Assembly (NCBI RefSeq): GCF_009617585.1
Contig: NZ_WIXI01000022.1
Location: 124,001-188,000, forward strand
Source of the DNA: Endobacterium cereale
Lineage (GTDB): Bacteria > Pseudomonadota > Alphaproteobacteria > Rhizobiales > Rhizobiaceae
Direction of reading: 5' to 3'
Length of the DNA: 64,000 nt
Shown: positions 43,605 through 52,772 of the stretch, piece after piece
Numbering within the stretch: the first letter of the stretch is position 1
How the letters are laid out: every line of letters begins with the position of its first letter
Made by a program: the position numbers and the translations under genes
The notes under the pieces: model-generated
Database searches by the model: none
Seen by the model: the letters and a program-made list of their open reading frames with translations, nothing else
Told to the model about the DNA's origin: nothing

Positions 43605-44720
43605 TCAGTCGTCGAACGTGTCGCCGACCAGCGGCATCCAGCGTTCGCCGGCAATGCCGCTGATAAGGGCCTGCCCGGCCTTGATCGGCTCCAGCAGCGA
43701 CTTGTCCTTTGCGTGCGCCACATAAAAGCTGCGGCCAAGAAAGACAGCCTTGCGCTGCAGCAAAGCTGGTGTCAGCCACGGATGGGCCGCGCCTCGAACC
43801 GAGGCGCACCCATAATTATAGGCGTGAGCGAACATGTCCTCGACCATCTCTCCTGTCCTTGCCGGCATGGAGAGTGCCTGCAGCACCCAGCCGATGCCAC
43901 CGGCTTTTGCGAAATAGACGTAGGCGGCGGCCGGTCTGCCATCCGGGCCGTAAGCGACCCGCCATTCGGGATAGCCAAAACTGCGTTTCTGTTCGGCTTG
44001 CCGGATGAACCAGTCGATATTGCCCGCATCCCATTGGGGGCGCATCGGGTAGACATCCTTCAGGGCCAACAACGCCTGACCGAATTCACCGGCCGTGACG
44101 TCGCGAAACTCCAGCCTGCGTGCCTCGCCATTTCCAAATGACGGACGGCGAAGAACAGCAATCGAGCGATCCGCGATCCGGCCGACCGGTCGAATGAGAC
44201 GCGCCGCAGTGACCCGTCGTTCCATCAATTGAACCGCAGTCGAGGCAGGACGCAGAACACACATCCAATTGAGACTATAGGCCGGATCAAGCGGATGGCC
44301 GAGCTTCTGCCACATGCCAAGCGCCGTGTGGTTTGCCGTTTCGGTGAGCGAAATATCCTGCGGACCGGCCAGAAATGCGCGCAGGAGACGAGCGCCGATC
44401 AGCGGATTGGCCTTGGGATCATCCACCATCATGGAGCCCGCGAAGGCTGCAAGCAGGGAGCGGCCCTCGAATTCCAGCCTTGCGGGGGTAACGCCGATAA
44501 AACCGCAGACCCGGCCTGCCTCATCCACAGCGACCTTGGAATGCAGATCCGGCTCGTTCCAGGGATGCCTGAAAAAAGATTGCTCTATACTGGCTATCAA
44601 CGACTGAGGCACGGCTTTCCCGCTGCCGGCAACACCTCTAAACGTGTGCTGGAACATGCCCGCCACACCTTCGATATCGCCTTTTTCAAAGTCCCGTATG
44701 ACCGTTGTCTGTCCGCTCAT
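43605..44720 (-). CDS. Double-length GNAT-family acetyltransferase-like protein
   Basis: A 371-residue protein with two GNAT-like halves: first half VIRDFEKGDIEGVAGMFQHTFRG...VAVDEAGRVCGFIGVTPARLEFEGRSLLAAFAGSMMVDDPKANPLIGARLLRAFLAG, with the strand 4 / helix 3 arrangement; second half RRLEFRDVTAGEFGQALLALKDVYPMRP...GYPEWRVAYGPDGRPAAAYVYFAKAGGIGWVLQALSMPARTGEMVEDMFAHAY. Acyl donor and acceptor unknown. The chosen start, MSGQTTVIRDF, is where the GNAT fold begins. It converges on the ACP/ligase/NadE operon with 30 bases between the stops; a functional link is possible but not shown. Confidence 0.8.
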   Translation of the reverse strand: MSGQTTVIRDFEKGDIEGVAGMFQHTFRGVAGSGKAVPQSLIASIEQSFFRHPWNEPDLHSKVAVDEAGRVCGFIGVTPARLEFEGRSLLAAFAGSMMVDDPKANPLIGARLLRAFLAGPQDISLTETANHTALGMWQKLGHPLDPAYSLNWMCVLRPASTAVQLMERRVTAARLIRPVGRIADRSIAVLRRPSFGNGEARRLEFRDVTAGEFGQALLALKDVYPMRPQWDAGNIDWFIRQAEQKRSFGYPEWRVAYGPDGRPAAAYVYFAKAGGIGWVLQALSMPARTGEMVEDMFAHAYNYGCASVRGAAHPWLTPALLQRKAVFLGRSFYVAHAKDKSLLEPIKAGQALISGIAGERWMPLVGDTFDD

Positions 44721-44811
44721 GCCGATGCCACTGCAATGCCGGGCCGTCCAGGAAGGGATACGGCCAAATCTGATGTCGGCGCATTGTGCCAATACAAGCT
44801 TAAACAAACGA

Positions 44812-44838
44812 AAAGAGGCCCCGCGAACGGAGCCTCTT
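44812..44838 (-). terminator. Terminator of the PRC-barrel gene
   Basis: AAGAGGC (44813-44819) pairs with GCCTCTT (44832-44838); on the minus strand the stem is followed by TTTTCGTTTG. It lies 30 bases after the PRC-barrel gene stop. Confidence 0.78.
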
Positions 44839-44867
44839 CCCACAATTACAAATGTGTTACTCGGCCG

Positions 44868-45260
44868 TTACATCCAGTAAGGCGGCACGCCATAATAATC
44901 GTAGACCTTGCGGTCATTGGCACTGTACCAGCTGTCGTCATCGAGATCCGAATAACGCGGCGCGCCGGTGATCTGGTCCTTGGTCAGGTCGATGCGGTAA
45001 CCATCGAGCTGTTCGTCGTAGCGCAGCTTTTCCCAAGGCAGCGGATAATAGTCATCGCCGATGCCGAGGAAGCCGCCGAAGCTGAGAACAGCATAAGCCA
45101 CACGGCCGCCGCGTTTTTCGAGAAGAAGACGCTCGATCGAACCGATATGCTTGTTATCGGCGCCGTAAACCTTGGTGCCTTCAACCTTGTCGCTGGCAAT
45201 CAGCGAGTGGCTGTCCTTGACGTAAGGGTCCTGACCGGCGCGGGGTTCCTGATGCAACAT
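44868..45260 (-). CDS. PRC-barrel domain protein
   Basis: A 130-residue protein with one PRC-barrel: LIASDKVEGTKVYGADNKHIGSIERLLLEKRGGRVAYAVLSFGGFLGIGDDYYPLPWEKLRYDEQLDGYRIDLTKDQI, followed by a Tyr/Asp-rich tail ending YDYYGVPPYWM. Such stand-alone proteins are cytoplasmic and often stress-inducible in rhizobia (known of the group). GAGGAGG lies seven bases before the ATG, a strong ribosome site. Monocistronic with its own terminator. Confidence 0.88.
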   Translation of the reverse strand: MLHQEPRAGQDPYVKDSHSLIASDKVEGTKVYGADNKHIGSIERLLLEKRGGRVAYAVLSFGGFLGIGDDYYPLPWEKLRYDEQLDGYRIDLTKDQITGAPRYSDLDDDSWYSANDRKVYDYYGVPPYWM

Positions 45261-45565
45261 GATGCACCTCCTCTTGTTGTTGATTGCACTTTCGAATTAC
45301 ACAGACAAAACCCGCCACCGCCCGCTTGGTTCCTGAAAAATACTGACGGTCTTTCGGAAGTGACAGCTGCCAAGTTCAATTGACGTTTACGTCAAGGTTA
45401 TCTAATCTTCTCGTGATTGGCCGATCAGGCCACGTCCGTGCGATACTGTCGACTGGGTGAAAAGGTGGGAGGACCTTTGCGCTTGTCACATTGAAGCAGT
45501 ATGGCTTCCGGTTCCCAGCTAAGGGCGACCGGAAACGGAACGTCGACACAAGGGAGGGAGAATGA
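45261..45565. other. Divergent promoter region of PRC-barrel gene and fadD
   Basis: Apart from the palindrome at 45380-45395 and the two ribosome-binding sites (near 45270 for the PRC gene, GGGAGGGAGA before 45566 for fadD), no gene or further element is seen in these 305 bases. Confidence 0.6.
45380..45395. promoter_or_regulatory. Perfect palindromic operator candidate upstream of fadD
   Basis: TTGACGTTTACGTCAA is a 16-base palindrome (seven-base arms, TT centre) 170 bases before fadD. It resembles the palindrome I associate with MerR-family LiuR-type regulators of fatty-acid and branched-chain amino-acid breakdown; the regulator gene is not in the window. Confidence 0.6.
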
Positions 45566-47266
45566 ATGACTGATCTTGCTGCCGCACCGGCGCGGGCGCC
45601 TGTTGAAAAAATCTGGCTGGCATCGTACCCGCCGAATGTTCCGGCCGAACTGCCGCCGCTGCATCACAGCTCGCTGGGAGAGCTGTTCGAGGAAAGCTGC
45701 AAGCGCTATTCCGACCGTACCGCTTTCACCAGCATGGGCAAAGGCCTCACCTATGAGGCGATGGAACGCGAAAGCCGCAAGATCGCTGCATTCCTGCAGG
45801 CGCAAGGGTTGAAAAAGGGCGACCGTGTTGCGGTGATGATGCCCAACATCCTGCAGAACCCGGTCACTGTTTACGGCATTCTTCGCGCCGGCATGATCGT
45901 GGTCAACGTCAACCCGCTCTATACGCCGCGCGAACTTGAACACCAGATCACAGATTCCGGGGCGACCGTGATCTTCGTTCTGGAAAATTTTGCCAACACG
46001 GTTCAGCAGGTTCTGGGCAAGACGCCGCTGCGCCATGTCGTCGTCACCACGATGGGCGACATGCTGGGCCTCAAGGGCCATATCGTCAATCTTGTTGTGC
46101 GCCGGGTGAAAAAGCTGGTGCCGGTTTGGACGATCCCCTCCGCCCTGCGCTTCAAGTCGGCACTTTCGAAAGGGGCAAGCCTGTCGCTGCAACCGGTCGA
46201 GGTTTCTCCCGGTGATATCGCCTTCCTGCAATATACCGGCGGCACGACCGGAATTTCAAAGGGTGCTGCGCTGACGCATGCCAATCTGCTGGCCAACAAG
46301 GAGCAGATGGGTGTCTGGCTGGATTCTGCGTTTATCGGCAAGCAGCGCCCGGAACAGCTGCAGTTTCTCTGCGCGCTGCCGCTTTATCACATTTTCGCAT
46401 TGACCGTGAATTCGCTGATGGGAATGGCGACCGGCAGCAACAATATCCTCATCCCGAACCCGCGCGATCTGCCGGCTCTTGTCGGCGAGTTGAAAAAATA
46501 TCCGATCCACATTTTCCCGGGTCTCAACACATTGTTCAACGCGCTGATGAACAATGCCGAATTCCAGAAGCTCGATTTTTCAGCGCTGATGCTGGTCTTC
46601 GGTGGCGGCATGTCGGTGCAGCGTCCGGTGGCGGAACGGTGGCTCTCCATGACGGGTTGCCCGATTACCGAGGGATACGGCCTTTCGGAAACCTCGCCGG
46701 TTGCCACGGCGAACCGCTGCAACAATCGCGAATTTTCCGGCATGATCGGCCTGCCGATCTCCTCGACGGACCTCGCCATCCGCGACGATGACGGCAACGA
46801 CGTCGAACTGGGTGGCGTTGGCGAAATCTGCATCCGTGGCCCGCAGGTCATGGCCGGTTACTGGAACAGGCCCGACGAGACCGCAAAGGTGATGACGGCG
46901 GACGGCTTTTTCCGCACCGGCGACATGGGTTACATGGATGCGCGCGGTTATACCAAGATCGTCGACCGCAAGAAGGACATGATCCTGGTTTCCGGCTTCA
47001 ATGTTTATCCCAACGAGGTCGAGGAAGTGGTCGCCATGCATCCCGGCGTGTTGGAATGCGCAGCGGTCGGCGTGGTCGACGAGCATTCCGGCGAAGCGGT
47101 GAAAATCTTCGTGGTGAAGAAGGACCCGAACCTGACGGAAGCGGACGTGAAGGCGCATTGCATCACCAACCTCACCAACTACAAGCGGCCGCGTTTCATC
47201 GAGTTTCGAACGGAATTGCCGAAATCGAATGTGGGCAAGATTCTGCGGCGCATGCTGCGGGAGTGA
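45566..47266 (+). CDS. fadD: Long-chain fatty acid--CoA ligase
   Basis: The 566-residue acyl-CoA synthetase activates exogenous long-chain fatty acids for beta-oxidation at the inner membrane. The AMP-binding core reads QYTGGTTGISKGAALTHANLLAN, with YGLSETSPV, FFRTGDMGYMDARGYTKIVDRKKDMILVSGFNVYPNEVEEV (FACS signature) and the C-terminal Lys in PKSNVGKILRRML. Length and motif order match E. coli FadD (561). A very strong ribosome site (GGGAGGGAGA) sits just upstream, and a perfect palindrome at 45380 is a probable operator. Confidence 0.96.
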   Translation: MTDLAAAPARAPVEKIWLASYPPNVPAELPPLHHSSLGELFEESCKRYSDRTAFTSMGKGLTYEAMERESRKIAAFLQAQGLKKGDRVAVMMPNILQNPVTVYGILRAGMIVVNVNPLYTPRELEHQITDSGATVIFVLENFANTVQQVLGKTPLRHVVVTTMGDMLGLKGHIVNLVVRRVKKLVPVWTIPSALRFKSALSKGASLSLQPVEVSPGDIAFLQYTGGTTGISKGAALTHANLLANKEQMGVWLDSAFIGKQRPEQLQFLCALPLYHIFALTVNSLMGMATGSNNILIPNPRDLPALVGELKKYPIHIFPGLNTLFNALMNNAEFQKLDFSALMLVFGGGMSVQRPVAERWLSMTGCPITEGYGLSETSPVATANRCNNREFSGMIGLPISSTDLAIRDDDGNDVELGGVGEICIRGPQVMAGYWNRPDETAKVMTADGFFRTGDMGYMDARGYTKIVDRKKDMILVSGFNVYPNEVEEVVAMHPGVLECAAVGVVDEHSGEAVKIFVVKKDPNLTEADVKAHCITNLTNYKRPRFIEFRTELPKSNVGKILRRMLRE

Positions 47267-47411
47267 CAGGTCGAACGACTTGGGTAGGCTGAAACCGCGT
47301 TGCATCACTGCGACACCGCTGAACCAAGTCCAACCGGCGCATGCCCAAAACAATGGACGCACGCACCAAGGTGAACTAGCTGTAGCCCTTGGCTGGCAAC
47401 GTGGAGCGTGC

Positions 47412-48653
47412 GTGCGTATCACCCCTTATCATCGGATCATTGCCGTCGCGGCAGTGCTCGGCGTTCTTTCGAGCTGCGCCGGCCGGCCTGAAGGCGTGCT
47501 GATCCCGACGGCTGCCGCATCCGTTTCCGGCACCTCCAAGGTCGATGTTCTGGTCGCCACCACTCGCCGCCCATCGGAAACGCCCGGCGTGCTTTATTCC
47601 GGTGAGCGCGGTGCCGAACCGGCCATTACCGAAATCGCCGTTTCCATTCCGCCCGACAGCGCGCGTGAAGTCGGCCAGGTTCAGTGGCCGAAAAAACTGC
47701 CTGCCAACCCGGACAAGGAATTCGCCACCCTTTCGGTGACCCCGATGCAGAAACCGCAGGCGCATCGCTGGCTGCACGATCACCTGCCCAAAAGCAAACG
47801 AGTGATGGTGTTCGTTCACGGTTTCAACAACCGGTATGAAGATGCCATCTATCGTTATGCGCAGATCGTGCATGACAGTGGCGCAGACGTGGCGCCGATC
47901 CTGTTCACCTGGCCATCGCGCGGCAGCATCTTTGCTTACAATTACGACAAGGAAAGCACCAATTTTTCGCGCGATGCGCTGGAAGACATGTTGCGCACCA
48001 TTGCCCGCAACCCGGAAGTGGGTGAAGTCGTCGTGATGGCGCATTCGATGGGGTCGTGGCTGACGGTGGAGGCCTTGCGCCAGATGGCCATCCGCGATGG
48101 CAGAGTGTCACCGAAAATCCAGAACGTCATCCTCGCCTCGCCCGATCTGGACGTCGATGTTTTTGGTCGCCAGATTGCCGAAATCGGCCCCAAGGGTCCA
48201 CATTTCACCCTGTTCGTTTCGCGTGATGACCGCGCACTAGGCTTGTCGCGCCGTATTTCCGGCAATATCGACAGGCTCGGGCAGGTCGATCCGACAGTCG
48301 AGCCTTATCGATCCGAATTCGAGAAACAGGGCATTGTCGTTCTCGACCTGACAGCCTTGAAGGGCGGTGATCGCCTCAACCACGGCAAGTTCGCCGAAAG
48401 CCCGGAAGTGGTCAAACTGCTGGGCAACCGCCTGATCGCCGGTCAGACGGTGACCGACAACGATGTCGGGCTTGGTGACCGGATCGGTGCCGTGGCGCTT
48501 GGTACCGCCCAGACGGTGGGCGGGGCGGCAAGCGTTGCCGTCAATGCGCCGATCTCGATCTTCGATCCGGCCACACGCCGCAATTACGGCGATCAGGTCG
48601 ATCGCCTCGGCCGCTCCGTCGGCAATACGGTTGAGACCGCCGTCGGCCGCTGA
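47412..48653 (+). CDS. Alpha/beta hydrolase lipoprotein (DUF900 family)
   Basis: The ~413-residue protein has a lipoprotein signal (IIAVAAVLGVLSSCAG) and a DUF900 hydrolase domain: VDVLVATTRRPSETPGVLYSGERG, the oxyanion region VMVFVHGFNNRYEDAIYRYAQIVHDSG, APILFTWPSRGSIFAYNYDKESTNFSRDAL and the nucleophile elbow AHSMGSW. Periplasmic or outer-membrane anchored; substrate unknown. GTG start with GGAG five bases upstream, rather than the frame opening at 47229 inside the fadD end. A GC-rich hairpin follows the gene. Confidence 0.88.
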   Translation: MRITPYHRIIAVAAVLGVLSSCAGRPEGVLIPTAAASVSGTSKVDVLVATTRRPSETPGVLYSGERGAEPAITEIAVSIPPDSAREVGQVQWPKKLPANPDKEFATLSVTPMQKPQAHRWLHDHLPKSKRVMVFVHGFNNRYEDAIYRYAQIVHDSGADVAPILFTWPSRGSIFAYNYDKESTNFSRDALEDMLRTIARNPEVGEVVVMAHSMGSWLTVEALRQMAIRDGRVSPKIQNVILASPDLDVDVFGRQIAEIGPKGPHFTLFVSRDDRALGLSRRISGNIDRLGQVDPTVEPYRSEFEKQGIVVLDLTALKGGDRLNHGKFAESPEVVKLLGNRLIAGQTVTDNDVGLGDRIGAVALGTAQTVGGAASVAVNAPISIFDPATRRNYGDQVDRLGRSVGNTVETAVGR

Positions 48654-48680
48654 TCGATATCTTTTATCCGGCTCATTAAA

Positions 48681-48711
48681 CGCGCCCGCTTAGGTCACCT
48701 TGGCGGGCGCG
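48681..48711 (+). terminator. Hairpin after the hydrolase gene, weak terminator
   Basis: CGCGCCCGC (48681-48689) pairs perfectly with GCGGGCGCG (48703-48711). It lies 28 bases past the hydrolase stop but lacks a T run, so termination efficiency is uncertain. Confidence 0.45.
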
Positions 48712-48809
48712 ACAAGGCTTGATTTGCCCGGCAAAGCGAATAGGTTCCCGTTCGTCCTATCCGTACCTCCCATTCCGCACTCCCCGTGCGCACCGTCAGG
48801 AGCAAGCCC

Positions 48810-50435
48810 ATGCAGGCGATCGTCGAAAAACTGAAATCCACCGCTGCCGCCACCAAGGCCACCGATATCCGTGCGGCCTTCGCGGCCGATCCGCAGCGTT
48901 TCGAGAAATTCAGCGTTTCCGCCGAAGACCTCACCATGGATTTTTCAAAGACTGCGGTGAATGCCGAAATCCTGGCGCTTCTGGTCGAACTGGCGGAAGC
49001 CGGCGGCGTGGCCGAGAAGCGTGAAGACATGTTCTCCGGCGTTGCCATCAATTTCACCGAGGACCGCGCCGTCCTCCACACCGCGCTGCGTAACCGCACC
49101 AACAATCCTGTTCTGGTCGACGGCAAGGATGTGATGCCGGACGTCAATGTCGTGCTGGCCGCCATGGGCGAGTTTGCCGACGGCATCCGCTCCGGTTCGC
49201 TGAAGGGCGCCACCGGCAAGGCGATCACCGATGTGGTCAATATCGGCATCGGCGGCTCCGACCTCGGCCCGGTCATGGCGACGCTGGCGCTTGCCCCGTT
49301 CCATGATGGCCCACGCGCCCATTTCGTCTCCAATATCGATGGCGCCCACATTGCCGACACGCTGAAACTGGTCGAGCCGGAAACGACGCTGTTCATCGTC
49401 GCTTCCAAGACTTTTACCACCATCGAAACGATGACCAATGCCCAGACGGCCCGCAAATTCGTGGCCGACGCCCTGGGCGACGACGCCGTTCAGCATCATT
49501 TCTGCGCCGTTTCCACAGCGCTCGACAAGGTTGCCGCCTTCGGCATCGATCAGGAGCGAGTATTCGGCTTCTGGGACTGGGTTGGCGGTCGTTACTCGAT
49601 CTGGTCGGCCATCGGCCTGCCGCTGATGCTTGCCATCGGCCCGGAAAATTTTGGGCATTTCCTCGACGGCGCGCATGCGATGGACACGCATTTCCGCACC
49701 GCGCCGACGGAAAAGAACCTGCCGATGCTGCTCGGCCTGATTGGTTTTTATCATCGCAATGCGCTGGGATACCCGACCCGCGCCATCCTGCCCTATGACC
49801 AGCGCCTGTCGCGTTTCCCGGCCTATCTGCAGCAGCTCGACATGGAATCCAACGGCAAGGGCGTCACCATCGACGGTACACCAGTCGAGGGTGAGTCCGG
49901 CCCAGTTGTCTGGGGCGAACCCGGCACCAATGGCCAGCATGCCTTCTACCAGCTGATCCACCAGGGCACGAGCATCATCCCGGCCGAGTTCATGATCGCT
50001 GCCAACAGCTTTGAGCCGGAACTGCGCCATCAGCACGATCTACTGATCGCCAATGTGCTGGCGCAGTCGGAAGCACTGATGAAGGGCCGCACCTTCGAGG
50101 AAGCCAAAAAGCAGCTGACCGACAAGGGCATGGACGACAAGAAGGCCGACTTCATCGCGCCGCACCGCGTGTTTACCGGCAACCGCCCGTCGATTACCTT
50201 TGTCTACGACAAGCTGACGCCGTTCGCCTTCGGCCGTCTGGTGGCGCTCTACGAACACCGCGTCTTCGTGGAAGGCGTGCTGTTCCGCATCAACTCCTTC
50301 GACCAGTGGGGCGTGGAGCTCGGCAAGGAACTGGCAACCGGTCTGCTGCCGGTGGTGGAAGGCAAGGAAAGTGCTGCCGGCCATGATTCCTCGACGCAAG
50401 GTCTGGTGAAGACGCTGGCAGGGCTGAAGAAGTAA
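48810..50435 (+). CDS. pgi: Glucose-6-phosphate isomerase
   Basis: The 541-residue cytoplasmic enzyme interconverts glucose-6-phosphate and fructose-6-phosphate. Family motifs: [58 protein letters not shown], the PGI signature [27 protein letters not shown] and the C-terminal Lys loop [10 protein letters not shown]. The ATG at 48810 has AGGAG eight bases upstream; the GTG at 48786 is not used. A short terminator overlaps the stop codon. Relevant with the fructokinase-like gene at 50964 for hexose entry. Confidence 0.98.
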   Translation: MQAIVEKLKSTAAATKATDIRAAFAADPQRFEKFSVSAEDLTMDFSKTAVNAEILALLVELAEAGGVAEKREDMFSGVAINFTEDRAVLHTALRNRTNNPVLVDGKDVMPDVNVVLAAMGEFADGIRSGSLKGATGKAITDVVNIGIGGSDLGPVMATLALAPFHDGPRAHFVSNIDGAHIADTLKLVEPETTLFIVASKTFTTIETMTNAQTARKFVADALGDDAVQHHFCAVSTALDKVAAFGIDQERVFGFWDWVGGRYSIWSAIGLPLMLAIGPENFGHFLDGAHAMDTHFRTAPTEKNLPMLLGLIGFYHRNALGYPTRAILPYDQRLSRFPAYLQQLDMESNGKGVTIDGTPVEGESGPVVWGEPGTNGQHAFYQLIHQGTSIIPAEFMIAANSFEPELRHQHDLLIANVLAQSEALMKGRTFEEAKKQLTDKGMDDKKADFIAPHRVFTGNRPSITFVYDKLTPFAFGRLVALYEHRVFVEGVLFRINSFDQWGVELGKELATGLLPVVEGKESAAGHDSSTQGLVKTLAGLKK

Positions 50436-50455
50436 GCGATACAAAATCGCTTTTA
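50434..50455 (+). terminator. Terminator of pgi
   Basis: AAGCGAT (50434-50440, overlapping the stop codon) with ATCGCTT (50446-50452), then TTTATG. Short but in the expected position. Confidence 0.65.
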
Positions 50456-50498
50456 TGCTTAGATGGTCCCGTCAGGTCAAATATCGGGCGGGATCATC

Positions 50499-50855
50499 AT
50501 GAAATTTTGGGGCAAGGCATTCGCTGTGCTGACGGCTCCAGCCCGCAAACTTGGGCGGTGGATCGAGAGTGAATTGATCGGCGGCTCTGCACTTGAACAG
50601 CCGACACTCATCCGTAACGAAATACTGAAACTTCGAGCATCTGCGGCCGACAGGCTTTCAACAGCCTGCTTTTCTGTCGGTGCGGCAGGTGTTGTCGCGC
50701 CACTATTCGCTCCCATATTTCAGAACGGGCCGACGATTCCCAAGACCTATACGGAAATGGTGTTGATTTTCGGCGCCACCCTGATTTGGCTGACAATGGG
50801 CTTCGTGCTACATATGATCGGCGAAGCTTTTCTGCTCAAGCTCGGAGACAAGTGA
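50499..50855 (+). CDS. Small membrane protein with two membrane segments, unknown function
   Basis: A 118-residue protein: an amphipathic basic N-terminus (MKFWGKAFAVLTAPARKLGRWIESELIGG), a region with EILKLRASAADRLSTACFSVGAAGVVAPLFAPIF as the first membrane helix, and MVLIFGATLIWLTMGFVLHMIGEAFLL as the second. No family is recognised. The ATG at 50499 has GGGCGGG upstream. Its stop is directly followed by the ATG of a 28-residue membrane peptide gene, indicating a coupled pair. Confidence 0.75.
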   Translation: MKFWGKAFAVLTAPARKLGRWIESELIGGSALEQPTLIRNEILKLRASAADRLSTACFSVGAAGVVAPLFAPIFQNGPTIPKTYTEMVLIFGATLIWLTMGFVLHMIGEAFLLKLGDK

Positions 50856-50942
50856 ATGGATGCACTCACGCTTTATGCCGGCAGCGGAGCGGTGCTTTTA
50901 GTCATTGCACTGCTCGTTCTCTATCGCCTGCGTCATAGCTGA
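50856..50942 (+). CDS. 28-residue single-pass membrane peptide, coupled to the upstream gene
   Basis: ATG at 50856 lies immediately after the TGA of the preceding small membrane protein gene, with GGAG (50842-50845) ten bases before it. The peptide MDALTLYAGSGAVLLVIALLVLYRLRHS is a perfect single membrane helix followed by a basic tail (RLRH). The arrangement resembles that of small subunits of membrane complexes or membrane-acting peptides. Coding status rests on the direct stop/start junction and the hydrophobic pattern; its partner is probably the protein encoded just upstream. Confidence 0.6.
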   Translation: MDALTLYAGSGAVLLVIALLVLYRLRHS

Positions 50943-50963
50943 CGCAGGCGTCTGGGCCTGATC

Positions 50964-51890
50964 TTACAACCCGATTTCCTCCGCAAACGGCGGATTGGCG
51001 CCTGCCCGCGAGACGGTGACGGCAGCAGCCTTTGCACCCAGCGCCAGCGCGCTCGCAATCTGGTCTTCGGTCAGGCTCGCCACCTGCATCTTGGTCAGCA
51101 GGTTCTGCATCTTCAGCGAGGCAAGGATGCCAGCGTCAAACGTGTCGCCTGCACCGACCGTATCGACCACCGTCACGCGTTCGCTCGGCACCGTGACCTT
51201 GTGGGCGGCTGTGTAACCGACAGCGCCTTCAGCACCACGGGTGACGACAACCAGCTTTGCGCCGTGATGCAGCCAATGGCGGGCGAGCGTATCCTCGTCG
51301 CCTTCCATGCCGAACCAGGCAAGGTCCTCGTCGGAGAATTTGACGATGTCCGACATCGCCGCCATGCGATTGATGCGGGCGAGATGGGCAGGCTTGTCCT
51401 TGATGAAGCCGGGGCGGATGTTGGGATCGAGGGAGATGACGCGCGTTTCATGTTCGCGCTTCATCAGCGCTTCGTAGGTCGAACCGCAGGGTTCCGGGAT
51501 CAGGCTGATCGCGCCAAAATGCAGCGCTTCGCAATCGTCGCCGAGTGCCGGCAAATCGGCTTCGGTGATCATGCGGCCGGCCGTGCCTTCGTCATAAAAG
51601 GCATAAGTCGCGTGACCGTCGACCAGTTTCACAAAGGCGATCGTCGAGGGGCGGGATGCCAGTGCGCAATAGCTGAAATCGACATTGCTCTTGCGCAGCG
51701 TGTCGCGAAGAATGTCACCCATCATGTCGTCGGCGAGGCCGGTGAAAAACCCGGTATCAACGCCGAGGCGGCCTAGCGCGATTGCCGTATTGAACACGGC
51801 ACCACCGGCATAGGGCGAAAACGCCGGTTCGCCGAGCGTCGTTTCACGCGGAAGCATGTCGATAAGGGCTTCGCCGCAGCACAAGATCAT
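50964..51890 (-). CDS. PfkB-family sugar kinase, probably fructokinase
   Basis: The 308-residue ribokinase-family enzyme begins MILCCGEALIDMLP and carries the GGAVFNTAIALGRLG substrate loop near 29-43 and the catalytic anion hole DTVGAGDTFDAG (D249). The overall pattern (CGEALIDM..R.....PYAGGAVFNTA) is that of bacterial fructokinases, which phosphorylate D-fructose for the pgi step. Other PfkB sugars cannot be excluded. GGGAGG precedes the ATG by several bases. The upstream gene on this strand, pyrE, ends at a strong terminator between the two. Confidence 0.9.
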   Translation of the reverse strand: MILCCGEALIDMLPRETTLGEPAFSPYAGGAVFNTAIALGRLGVDTGFFTGLADDMMGDILRDTLRKSNVDFSYCALASRPSTIAFVKLVDGHATYAFYDEGTAGRMITEADLPALGDDCEALHFGAISLIPEPCGSTYEALMKREHETRVISLDPNIRPGFIKDKPAHLARINRMAAMSDIVKFSDEDLAWFGMEGDEDTLARHWLHHGAKLVVVTRGAEGAVGYTAAHKVTVPSERVTVVDTVGAGDTFDAGILASLKMQNLLTKMQVASLTEDQIASALALGAKAAAVTVSRAGANPPFAEEIGL

Positions 51891-51930
51891 GGATTTCCCT
51901 CCCGAGGAATAACCTGTTTGGCACAGGAAT

Positions 51931-51970
51931 AAGCGAGCTTTTGACAATTGACCAGAGCAAAAGCTCGCTT
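51931..51970 (-). terminator. Terminator of pyrE
   Basis: A 13-bp perfect stem AAGCGAGCTTTTG (51931-51943) with CAAAAGCTCGCTT (51958-51970), 13 bases after the pyrE stop. The tail on the minus strand is ATTCC, not T-rich, but the stem itself has a T-rich 3' arm. Confidence 0.75.
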
Positions 51971-51982
51971 TGAGTATGCATG

Positions 51983-52675
51983 TTAGCGTGGCAGTTCGCT
52001 GATGCCGCCGTTGCGGGCGGACCATGCCAGCGGCGCATCAAGAAACGCTTCGACTTCCGACAGCGTCTTTTCGTCGAACAGCTTCTGGTCACGCGCAACG
52101 GCGAGAACATTGCGCCAGGTGGCGATGTGGTGGAACTGCACCTTGCCATCGGCAAAGCGCAGCGCGCCTTCATCGAAGATGCCGTAATAGAACAGCGCCA
52201 TGCCGTGATCGACGACGCCGCCGGCTGCGCGAATGGCGTCGATGAACTTGAACATCGAACCGCCGGCCGTGGTCAGGTCCTCGATGACGAGAACGCGCGA
52301 ACCTTCCGGCATGTTGCCTTCGATCTGGGCATTGCGGCCGTGGCCCTTCGGCTGTTTGCGGACATAGATCATCGGAAGGCCGAGACGGTCCGCCAGCAGT
52401 GCCGCGAAGGGAATGCCAGCCGTTTCGCCACCGGCAATACAATCGAACTTTTCAAAACCGGCATCACGCAGCAGCGTGGCGACCGCAAAATCCATGATGG
52501 TGGAACGAACACGCGGATAGGAAAGCAGCTTGCGGCAGTCGATATAGACCGGGCTCATCATGCCAGAGGCAAACTTGTAATGCTTTTCCGCATTGAAATG
52601 CACCGCCCCGATTTCCCACAGCATCTTTGCCATGAGTTCTGCCATGACCGTGCGATCGGTAAATGTGGTGTGCAT
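51983..52675 (-). CDS. pyrE: Orotate phosphoribosyltransferase
   Basis: The 230-residue enzyme joins orotate to PRPP in the fifth step of pyrimidine synthesis. The PRPP-binding motif is [25 protein letters not shown], with [42 protein letters not shown] as the substrate and catalytic loop. The form with a ~230-residue chain is usual in rhizobia. The start at [15 protein letters not shown] is preferred over a frame extending 14 codons upstream. pyrC lies 1.4 kb upstream on the same strand with an unrelated GGDEF gene between. Confidence 0.97.
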   Translation of the reverse strand: MHTTFTDRTVMAELMAKMLWEIGAVHFNAEKHYKFASGMMSPVYIDCRKLLSYPRVRSTIMDFAVATLLRDAGFEKFDCIAGGETAGIPFAALLADRLGLPMIYVRKQPKGHGRNAQIEGNMPEGSRVLVIEDLTTAGGSMFKFIDAIRAAGGVVDHGMALFYYGIFDEGALRFADGKVQFHHIATWRNVLAVARDQKLFDEKTLSEVEAFLDAPLAWSARNGGISELPR

Positions 52676-52717
52676 GTCTCGTGCTCCGTTAGATCCGTTG
52701 CGGCGGCATAGCAGCAA

Positions 52718-52749
52718 GAAGGCCGCGCTTCCAGTGAAACGCGGCCTTC
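52718..52749 (-). terminator. Terminator of the diguanylate cyclase gene
   Basis: GAAGGCCGCG (52718-52727) pairs perfectly with CGCGGCCTTC (52740-52749), 24 bases after the GGDEF gene stop and before the pyrE start. The T tail on the minus strand is short. Confidence 0.6.
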
Positions 52750-52772
52750 AGAACCTAAAACTGCTGGGAACG

